Shown: positions 55,373 through 64,000 of the stretch, one piece after another
How positions within the stretch are numbered: the first letter of the stretch is position 1
How the letters are laid out: every line of letters starts with the position of its first letter
NCBI RefSeq assembly: GCF_002086735.1
Contig: NZ_MVIJ01000034.1
Location: forward strand, 1 to 64,000
DNA from: Mycobacterium scrofulaceum
Lineage (GTDB): Bacteria > Actinomycetota > Actinomycetes > Mycobacteriales > Mycobacteriaceae
Reading direction: 5' to 3'
DNA length: 64,000 bases
Position numbers and translations under genes: made by a program
Notes under the pieces: model-generated
What the model saw: only the letters and a program-made list of their open reading frames with translations
Database searches by the model: none
What the model was told of the DNA's origin: nothing

Positions 55373-56449
55373 TCACCCGGCGGGAGATTCGGATTCCTTG
55401 CCGATCCACTCCAGCAACGCCGGCAAACCCTCGTCGAGGGTCCACTTTGGCCGCCAGTCCAGTTCGGTGCCGGCCGGTCGGATGTCGCAGCTCGCGGCGC
55501 GCACGTCACCGTCGCGGAATTTCGGGACGACGGTCGGGTCGGGGGCGTCGCACAGGGCGGCGACCTTATTGGCCAGCTGGTGGATGGTGGTGGCGTCGCC
55601 CGATCCGATGTCCAAGCGGCGGGATCCGGTCGCGGCTCGCTTGAGCGCCGCGAACAACGCTTCGACGACATCGTCGATGTAGACGAAGTCGCGCACGATG
55701 CGGCCGTCTTCGTAGACCTCCAGCGATTGTCCTTCGCGCGCCAGCCGCGCGAAAAGAGCCACGATGCCGGTGTACGAATTGGTCAACGATTGCCCGGGGC
55801 CGTAAACGTTCTGTAGCCGCAGGACGCTGAGGTTTGTGTCGTGGGCGGCGGTCCAGGCCGCCAGCAGATGCTCCTGGGCGAGCTTGGTCGCCGCATACAC
55901 GTTGGTCGGCTGGGGTTCGGTGGTGCTCGCGCAACTCGGCAACGGCGCCGCAGGCTCACCGGCGGGCCCTTGCGGGTCCCACTGGCCGGCCACCAGCTGC
56001 GCGTGGCTGCGGGGCGGCGGATAGAAGATGTCGCCGCCGGCTTGCCACGATCCCTCGCCGTAGACCGCGCGCGACGATGCAAGCACCAGCTGGTCGGGAA
56101 CGATGCCGGAGCGGCTCAAGGCGTCGAGCAGTTGAGTGGTGCCCACGACGTTCACCGAGCCGTGGCGCGTCGCCTCCGACAGCGACTGCGCCGTCCCCGT
56201 CTCGGCAGCCAAGTGGACGATCTGGGACGGACGGCACAACCGAAGCACCGCGTCCCAATCGGGGGCATGCGTGACGTCGCCGGTCAGCAACCGCACCGAC
56301 GACGGCAGGTCCAGCGGCCGACCCGCGCCGTGCACCTGCGGGTGCAGGATGTCCATCACCGCCACGTTGTAACCGGCCTCGACGAGGCGATGCGACAGCG
56401 CCGACCCGATGAATCCCGCTCCCCCGGTGATGAGCACGGATGCTGACAC
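55373..56449 (-). CDS. NAD-dependent sugar-nucleotide epimerase/reductase
   Basis: About 358 residues of the extended short-chain dehydrogenase family: cofactor loop ITGGAGFIGSAL, LASSRAVYGEG with the catalytic Ser, and VYAATKLAQEHLL with the YxxxK pair near residue 183. The preferred start is GTG 56449 (VSASVLITGG), which puts the cofactor loop at the N-terminus; GTG 56491 would add 14 residues. GPL loci carry such an enzyme, thought to make dTDP-6-deoxy-L-talose from the rhamnose pathway intermediate. That role fits but the substrate cannot be read from the sequence. Confidence 0.85.
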   Translation of the reverse strand: MSASVLITGGAGFIGSALSHRLVEAGYNVAVMDILHPQVHGAGRPLDLPSSVRLLTGDVTHAPDWDAVLRLCRPSQIVHLAAETGTAQSLSEATRHGSVNVVGTTQLLDALSRSGIVPDQLVLASSRAVYGEGSWQAGGDIFYPPPRSHAQLVAGQWDPQGPAGEPAAPLPSCASTTEPQPTNVYAATKLAQEHLLAAWTAAHDTNLSVLRLQNVYGPGQSLTNSYTGIVALFARLAREGQSLEVYEDGRIVRDFVYIDDVVEALFAALKRAATGSRRLDIGSGDATTIHQLANKVAALCDAPDPTVVPKFRDGDVRAASCDIRPAGTELDWRPKWTLDEGLPALLEWIGKESESPAG

Positions 56450-56610
56450 GAGCCGATGCCTCCCATTGGTGTGCAGGTCGCTGACCGGCACAAGTTGCCG
56501 AGAGCGCGGTCCGGTCGATCATATCGGGGACCGTCGCGGGGCAGCCGGATTCCCGATACAGGTGCCGCTTGGCTGAACGCGCGTTGGTCATATTTGCCGG
56601 GCCGCCCGGG

Positions 56611-57642
56611 CTACGCCCAGGTGCCCCTGCGCCGATGGGCCATCGCAAGGATCTCCATCACCGGCGCCGCGATCACGGGCGGGAAGGCCCGAAACAGCAT
56701 GCTGTTGGACAACCCGTGAAAGTCCTGGAATGCCTGACGAAAGTCGCGTTCGCACGCCCGGTAGGACTCGAAGACGCCGTCCAGTGTGGCTCCGTCGACG
56801 GGCTCGTCCTGCGCGGCCGCGCGAAAGGTTTCGTACACCGCGGACATCCAATTGGCGCCGAAAAGGTCTGCCACCGGGCCGGCGTGTCGTTGGCGTCGCA
56901 GGTCAGGCCTGAGGAAGTCCTCGACCGCCTGCTCCTCCTCGGTGCTGAGTTCATCCGGGAGTGTCACGGAGATCCGCTTGACCTCCCGGCGCCAGTCGTC
57001 AAGGAGATTGGCGTATTCGACGAACACGCGCGTGACCCCCCGCGTTTGCCGCTCGGCCAGCAGGTTGTACTTCAGCCAGATCGCGCTGGCGAGAGCGGGA
57101 GAGACACGCCAGGAGGCGGCGATGGACTTGACGACCTCTTGTGGCTGGCGCACCGCGATGACGGTCGCGACGTCGAATCCGCCCAGGCGCGCGGCCTCGA
57201 ACCACAGGTCGGACAGGACGGTGATCCGAGGCTCCTTGATCACCACGAGCGGCGCGGCCGGCAGGGTGGCCAGATACGCCCCGATCTTGGCGATGTGGGC
57301 GGCCTTTTCGTCGGCACGGAAGGCGTCGCCCTCCAGCAGGCGCAACGACGGGTCGTACCAGTTGCTGGCGTGATTGCGCAGGATCGACTCGTTGAGCGTG
57401 ATGGCCGCCCGCGGTTCCCAGTAGCCCAGCGGATTGTTCGTGTCGGCGCCCAACATTCCGGCCGGCAGCGTGCCACCGCAGAGCGAGAGAACCCGCGTGA
57501 TCGCAGAGGTACCCGAGCGTTGCGGGCCCAACACGAACATGATCACCGGGCGACTTACCGTTCCGCCGTGGCCGGAATTCTTCGCGTGGCGAACGGCGTG
57601 GGGTGGGCTTCCATCGGGCGTGGCGATTCGGGCGGATCTCAT
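56611..57642 (-). CDS. Sulfotransferase, paralogue 1
   Basis: About 343 residues. The PAPS 5'-phosphosulfate loop is FVLGPQRSGTSAITRVLSL, followed by GADTNNPLGYWEPR. The start was set at ATG 57642 (MRSARIATPDG), which aligns with the start of the paralogue at 58016; in-frame starts as far out as 57720 exist. It would transfer sulfate from PAPS to a hydroxyl group, possibly on a sugar or lipid. Sulfated GPLs are known in some fast-growing mycobacteria; here the acceptor is unknown. Confidence 0.82.
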   Translation of the reverse strand: MRSARIATPDGSPPHAVRHAKNSGHGGTVSRPVIMFVLGPQRSGTSAITRVLSLCGGTLPAGMLGADTNNPLGYWEPRAAITLNESILRNHASNWYDPSLRLLEGDAFRADEKAAHIAKIGAYLATLPAAPLVVIKEPRITVLSDLWFEAARLGGFDVATVIAVRQPQEVVKSIAASWRVSPALASAIWLKYNLLAERQTRGVTRVFVEYANLLDDWRREVKRISVTLPDELSTEEEQAVEDFLRPDLRRQRHAGPVADLFGANWMSAVYETFRAAAQDEPVDGATLDGVFESYRACERDFRQAFQDFHGLSNSMLFRAFPPVIAAPVMEILAMAHRRRGTWA

Positions 57643-58015
57643 CGCAAACGCAAACCTTTCGGTGTCGCACATCAGGCTGTCTGATCTGTTGTTGGCCATG
57701 ACTTTCCGGTGTCTGCACACCTCTATCGCAGGCGCGCAGCAACGCTGTCAGAGTCACCACCGCCTTGCCCGATGTGCACTACGAGCGCGCGAGATGTGAA
57801 ACTTGTTCTACCTCAAAGTCTCTGGCACAAAGACGACACTCACCCCTTGCACCCCTGCGGGATCAAGCTCTCCCCTGACGAGCGAATGATCGAATCGTGG
57901 TGCGTTGAATACCCTAACGCGATTGCAGTGACTATGGCGTCAATTTTGGATATTCGTTTGGTTACTTGATGTTTGGTCGACTTCGCGCTCTTGCGTGCCG
58001 AAAGCCACACAGCAG

Positions 58016-59035
58016 CTAGGCCCAGGTGCCTTGTCGCCGATGCGCCAGCGCGATGAACTCCAGCACCGGCTTCATCAGCGACGGCCGAAGCAGCCTGGCG
58101 GTGAGACTGTTGGAGTGGCTGCGGGCGTCTTCCAACGCGAGCCGGAAATCATGTTCGCTGGCGCGGTAGGCCTCGAATACATGATCCAGCGTCGCCACGT
58201 CCGGCGGCCCGTCCAGCGCCGCGGCGCACATCGCCTCGTAGACCGCCGACATCCAGCCGGCGCCGAAGCGATCGACCACCGGGCCGCTGTCCCGGTTGCG
58301 CCGCAGATCGGGGGTGAGGAACTCGTCGACGGCGCTTTCGTCCTCGGCACACAGGTCGATATCCAGCGCGGCGGAAATCCGCTTCACCTCGCGGCGCCAA
58401 TTGTCCAGGAGTTGCGTGTACTCGACGAACACCCTTGGCACGCCGCGCGAGTGGCGCTCGGCCAGCAGATTCCCCTTCAACCACAAGGCGCTCGCGAGTT
58501 CCGGCGACGCCCCGGTGGCCTTACCCAGCGACGCGATCACCTCCTGCGGGTGTCGCACCGCGATCACAACCGCGACGTCGAGACCCGCCTGACGCGCCGC
58601 TTCGAACCACATCTCCCAGAGCACCACGATCTGCAGGTCCTTGATGACCAGCAGCGGCGCATCCGGCAGCGACTTCAGATAGGCCGCGATCTCGGCGGTG
58701 CACGCCACCCGCTCCGCCTCGGTGAAGGCGCCCTCTTCCAGCACCCGCAGCGACGGGTCCCACCAGGCGCTGCCGCGGCGCTCCAGGATCGACCGGTTGA
58801 GGAGCAGGGATGCGCGCGGCTCCCAATAACCGCGCTGGTTGATTTCGTCGGCGCCCATCATGCCCGCCGGGAGCGTGGCACCACACAGGGAAAGAACCCG
58901 CGTCAGCGCCGACGTGCCCGACCGGCCCATTCCCAGAACGAACAGGGCGAGTGGGCGCGTCGCGGTTGCAGCCCCGGAGAGATTGGCGGACGCGGCAGCG
59001 GGTTCGGCGGGTCTCGTGGCGCGGGCCCATTTCAT
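58016..59035 (-). CDS. Sulfotransferase, paralogue 2
   Basis: About 339 residues from ATG 59035 (MKWARATRPAE), which has GGAAG upstream; a longer frame reaches 59134. PAPS loop FVLGMGRSGTSALTRVLSL, then GADEINQRGYWEPR, and the shared ending LAHRRQGTWA. Clearly a tandem duplicate of the neighbour at 56611, with full-length similarity, separated by about 370 bp that hold no gene. Probable cytosolic enzyme acting on a GPL-related or other cell-envelope glycan. Confidence 0.82.
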   Translation of the reverse strand: MKWARATRPAEPAAASANLSGAATATRPLALFVLGMGRSGTSALTRVLSLCGATLPAGMMGADEINQRGYWEPRASLLLNRSILERRGSAWWDPSLRVLEEGAFTEAERVACTAEIAAYLKSLPDAPLLVIKDLQIVVLWEMWFEAARQAGLDVAVVIAVRHPQEVIASLGKATGASPELASALWLKGNLLAERHSRGVPRVFVEYTQLLDNWRREVKRISAALDIDLCAEDESAVDEFLTPDLRRNRDSGPVVDRFGAGWMSAVYEAMCAAALDGPPDVATLDHVFEAYRASEHDFRLALEDARSHSNSLTARLLRPSLMKPVLEFIALAHRRQGTWA

Positions 59036-59277
59036 CCAGCTTCCAGCCTTCCAGTCATGTGTCGGCATCGATGCCAGGTGTATCGCGGCATTATTACCGA
59101 TTGTTTGACTTTGCGGGCCTGGTTTATGAAACACATGTCAACTATGTAAAACCCTTGTGCACGGCACATTAATCAGACCGCTTAGAAATTCGCTGACGTG
59201 CGCTTATGTCTTGCCAGGCGCCGCGGCGGCATGCTTGAGTGCGGTTTACTCAACCGTGAACGCGATGGTCGGGCGTG

Positions 59278-60564
59278 TTAGCCCGCGGCGGCTCCCGGCT
59301 CGAAGAACGGCGCCCCGTACTCGGTCACCGGCGAGAAGCCGCGCTTGCGTGCCTTCTCGGCGGCCTTGCGGATCAGCGCGTAAATGCCGACGAACGCGGC
59401 GTGGTCGGTCGCCACGAACGGGGTCAGCAGCCGGTTGTGCACCAGCGAGAAGGCCAGGCCACTCGACGGGTCGGTCCAGCCGAGCGAGCCGCCCAGCCCG
59501 ACATGACCGAAGCCGGGCATCACGTTCCCGATGGGCAGGCTGTGGTAGCCGAGGTGGAACGCCAACGGCACGAACAGGTTCCGGTCGGGCCGCAGGCTGC
59601 GCCGGCCGGTCAGGCCGGCGACCATCTCGCGGGACAGGAACCGGATGCCGTCGACCTCGCCGCCGTTGGCGATGGCCCCGTACATCCGCGCCAGCCCGCG
59701 GGCCGTCGCCACGCCGTTGGCCGCCGGGATCTCCGCGTCCAGCAGCGGGGTGTCGCCCTGCACCGCGGCGACCATGCCGGGGAAGTACATGGACCGGAAT
59801 CCCCCGGACAGCTCGTTGGCGACCTTGCGCGTCACGCAGCTGAGCACCGGATTGCGCACCAGGTTCTGCGGCGCCACGATCTGCGCGACCCGCGTGGGCG
59901 CGCCGGCCGGCGGACGACCCAGGTACAGCCCGTCGGTGCCCAGCGGCTCGGCGAGTTCCTCGCGGATCAGCGTGCGCATGCCCTTCCCGGTGACGCCGCG
60001 GGCCAGGCCGGACATCAGCCAGCCGAAGGTCAGAGCGTGATACGCCGGCTTGCCCAGCAACCGCCCCGGCGCCGCGGCGGCCAGCCGCTCCTCCATCAGG
60101 ACGTGGTCCAGCAGGTCTTCGCTGCTGGCGCCGCGCAGGCCGGAGAGCCCCGCGGCGTGCCTCATCACGTCGCGGACGGTGAGCTTGGCCTTGCCGTTGG
60201 CCGCGAACTCGGGCCAGTACTCGGCGACGGGGGCCTCGTAGTCGATCAGCCCCCGATCGGCGAGCCGGTGAATGACGGTGGCGGCCATGCCCTTGGTCGC
60301 CGAGAACACCATCGGCGCGGTGTCCGCCGACCACGGGCGATGACCGCCCCTGTCAGACCAACCGCTCCAGACGTCCACGACGGGCTGGCCGTCGAGATAG
60401 ACCGCGAGCGCGCCGCCGCCGAACCGGCGGGCGGGGAACATGGTCGAGAAGCTGCGAACGACGCATCCGAAGTGTGAGTCCGCCGCGCCGGACACACGGT
60501 GACCTGCGTCAAGGTCATCGTGGACAGGGACCGCGCGGCGATCGACTCGGGCTTCCACCGTCAC
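59278..60564 (-). CDS. lipL: Beta-lactamase-fold esterase LipL
   Basis: 428 residues, class C beta-lactamase/esterase family. The nucleophile motif SATK (SxxK) is near residue 90, in VFSATKGMAATVIHRL, and GFGHVGLGGSLGW near the C-terminal third resembles the family HxGxxG site. Size and place next to meaB and mutB agree with M. tuberculosis LipL (Rv1497). Probably a lipid or ester hydrolase. GTG start; a TANNNT box (TAAATT) lies seven bases upstream, so the mRNA may be leaderless. Confidence 0.87.
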   Translation of the reverse strand: MTVEARVDRRAVPVHDDLDAGHRVSGAADSHFGCVVRSFSTMFPARRFGGGALAVYLDGQPVVDVWSGWSDRGGHRPWSADTAPMVFSATKGMAATVIHRLADRGLIDYEAPVAEYWPEFAANGKAKLTVRDVMRHAAGLSGLRGASSEDLLDHVLMEERLAAAAPGRLLGKPAYHALTFGWLMSGLARGVTGKGMRTLIREELAEPLGTDGLYLGRPPAGAPTRVAQIVAPQNLVRNPVLSCVTRKVANELSGGFRSMYFPGMVAAVQGDTPLLDAEIPAANGVATARGLARMYGAIANGGEVDGIRFLSREMVAGLTGRRSLRPDRNLFVPLAFHLGYHSLPIGNVMPGFGHVGLGGSLGWTDPSSGLAFSLVHNRLLTPFVATDHAAFVGIYALIRKAAEKARKRGFSPVTEYGAPFFEPGAAAG

Positions 60565-60571
60565 AATCCCG

Positions 60572-60577
60572 AATTTA
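60572..60577 (-). promoter_or_regulatory. Candidate -10 box of lipL
   Basis: TAAATT on the minus strand, seven bases before the lipL GTG, in an AT-rich gap after meaB. The distance suits leaderless initiation. No clear -35 is seen. Confidence 0.35.
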
Positions 60578-60626
60578 CTTGGATTTCACATCGTCCCGGA
60601 GCGAAATCGGATTGTTTATCTATCTG

Positions 60627-61598
60627 TTATTCTGACGCCGCCGACAATATTTGCTGTGCGGCCAGCGCCGGGGTCAGCTCCCCCGCTTTGACCTGGCGCT
60701 CGACCTCGGCGCGCATCTTGCGCACCTTCGGGTTGGTCAGCACCCGGTCCAACACGGTGTCGCGCACCATCTGCCAGGTCCAGTCGACTTGCTGGGCGCG
60801 CCGGCGCGCCTCGAACTCGCCGGCCTCGGTGAGCACCCGGCGATGGCGTTCGATGGTCTCCCACAACTCCTTCAGCCCGGTCCCCTCCATCGCGCTCATG
60901 GTGAGAACCGGCGGGCGCCAGAGCGTTTCGCGCGGGTGGATCAGGCGGATCGCGGAGGACAGTTCGCGGGCGGCCACCCGCGCCTCGGCGAGGTGCTCCC
61001 CGTCGGCCTTGTTCACCACCACGATGTCGGCCAGCTCCAGCGCGCCCTTCTTGATGCCCTGCAGCTGATCGCCGCTGCGCGCCAGGGTCAGCAGGACGAA
61101 CGTGTCGACCATGTTGGCGACGGTCACCTCGGACTGGCCGACGCCGACCGTCTCGATGATGATCACGTCGAAGCCGGCGGCCTCCAACAACACCACCGTT
61201 TCGCGGGTCGCCTTTGCTACGCCGCCCAGCGTGCCCGACGTCGGCGACGGGCGGATGTAGGCGTCTGGGTGCACCGCCAGGCGCGCCATGCGGGTCTTGT
61301 CGCCGAGGATCGACCCTCCGCTGCGCGTCGACGATGGGTCGACGGCCAGCACCGCCACGCGATGGCCCCGCTGGATCAGGTGCATACCGAGCGCCTCGAT
61401 GGTGGTGGACTTACCCACCCCGGGCGTCCCGGTGATGCCGACGCGATGTGCGTCGCCCGAGTCGGGCGTCAGCTCGAGCAGCAGCCGCTGCGCCGTCTCG
61501 TGATGGTCGGCGCGGGTCGACTCCAGCAGCGTGATGGCCCGCGGCAGCGCGGCGCGGTCGCCGCCGCGGATGGCGTCGGCCAGATCCTCGACGGTCAT
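60627..61598 (-). CDS. meaB: Methylmalonyl-CoA mutase GTPase chaperone MeaB
   Basis: About 323 residues: P-loop GITGTPGVGKST near residue 55, VDPSSTRSGGSILGDKTRM, ETVGVGQSE and the NKAD specificity motif. It guards and reactivates the B12-dependent mutase encoded just upstream. Start chosen at ATG 61598 (MTVEDLADAIRGG); a TTG at 61622 would add eight residues. Older annotations call it an ArgK kinase. The order mutA-mutB-meaB-lipL is as in M. tuberculosis, apart from small genes. Confidence 0.93.
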   Translation of the reverse strand: MTVEDLADAIRGGDRAALPRAITLLESTRADHHETAQRLLLELTPDSGDAHRVGITGTPGVGKSTTIEALGMHLIQRGHRVAVLAVDPSSTRSGGSILGDKTRMARLAVHPDAYIRPSPTSGTLGGVAKATRETVVLLEAAGFDVIIIETVGVGQSEVTVANMVDTFVLLTLARSGDQLQGIKKGALELADIVVVNKADGEHLAEARVAARELSSAIRLIHPRETLWRPPVLTMSAMEGTGLKELWETIERHRRVLTEAGEFEARRRAQQVDWTWQMVRDTVLDRVLTNPKVRKMRAEVERQVKAGELTPALAAQQILSAASE

Positions 61599-61674
61599 CA
61601 CGGCGGCCCCGCGAAAATGCAACTGGCGACGCGTTTCCCGAGTGCGGCCGTCGGCAGTTGCAGTCTCGCGCGAA

Positions 61675-63927
<2,253 letters not shown>

Positions 63928-63932
63928 CGCGG

Positions 63933-64000
63933 CTACGCTCCCAGTCGAGTGAGCAGGTTCGAAAGGGCTTCGACCGCATCGATTTTCGCGGTCAGGAACT
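63933..64000 (-). CDS. mutA: Methylmalonyl-CoA mutase small subunit, 3' end only
   Basis: The last 21 codons of the gene upstream of mutB on the same strand, reading FLTAKIDAVEALSNLLTRLG followed by Ala and TAG. Too little remains to show family motifs; the name rests on position directly before mutB. Confidence 0.75.
   Translation of the reverse strand, partial: FLTAKIDAVEALSNLLTRLGA

Noticed and set aside
59235..59253. TTGAGT - 7 bases - ACTCAA after lipL as a terminator
   Set aside because: The stem is only 6 bp and AT-rich with no T tract; too weak to call.

Overview
The window is mycobacterial: high GC, mostly NTG starts, and long GC-rich open frames. It carries a glycopeptidolipid (GPL) biosynthesis locus of the Mycobacterium avium complex type. 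The right end (mutA-mutB-meaB-lipL, all minus strand) is the conserved block known from M. tuberculosis as mutAB ... Rv1496-lipL. The GPL locus fills the space beside it. I cannot name the species or serovar from the sequence alone.

Layout. (1) 1-7723, minus: a large nonribosomal peptide synthetase (NRPS) that runs off the left edge. It has an acyl-starter condensation domain and at least two further LCL-type condensation domains, with no epimerase in the visible part. (2) 7724-8146: an intergenic region with a decayed mbtH fragment and a strong terminator. (3) 8147-26305, minus: the mbtH-mps1-mps2 operon. Its domains (C-A-T-E-C-A-T-E-C + A-T-E-C-A-T-R) and binding-pocket residues fit D-Phe - D-allo-Thr - D-Ala - L-alaninol, the GPL core. 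(4) 26306-27076: a divergent promoter region. (5) 27077-36185, plus: mmpS-mmpL, a second mmpL carrying a relic of its own mmpS, then a DrrABC-type ABC transporter, probably all for lipid export. (6) 36223-47838: a lower-GC, mosaic, serovar-specific sugar region between drrC and a gtfB-type gene. It holds gmd/fcl for GDP-L-fucose, a second gmd-like gene, three paralogous GT4 glycosyltransferases, a GT2 enzyme, an FkbM-like and another methyltransferase-like gene, and two pseudogenes. (7) 48032-55090: core GPL decoration genes, namely three GT1-like glycosyltransferases and three TylF/Mtf-type O-methyltransferases. (8) 55373-59035: a sugar-nucleotide epimerase/reductase and two paralogous sulfotransferases. 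(9) 59278-64000: lipL, meaB, mutB and the 3' end of mutA.

How it works together (inference from the family): Mps1/Mps2, helped by MbtH, build the lipo-tripeptide-alaninol. The epimerase supplies a deoxyhexose nucleotide. The GT1 enzymes add 6-deoxytalose and rhamnose, and the TylF-type enzymes methylate the sugars. The 36-48 kb genes extend the oligosaccharide with fucose-like sugars. MmpS/MmpL and Drr move the product across the membrane.

Most interesting signals: the extra NRPS next to mps2, predicted to be a separate lipopeptide synthetase that includes a threonine module nearly identical to the Mps1 one and is preceded by a dead mbtH; an mmpS relic between the two mmpL genes; a repeated [gmd-like + GT4] cassette in different stages of decay; and a perfect 17-bp hairpin at a frameshift in a gtf pseudogene.
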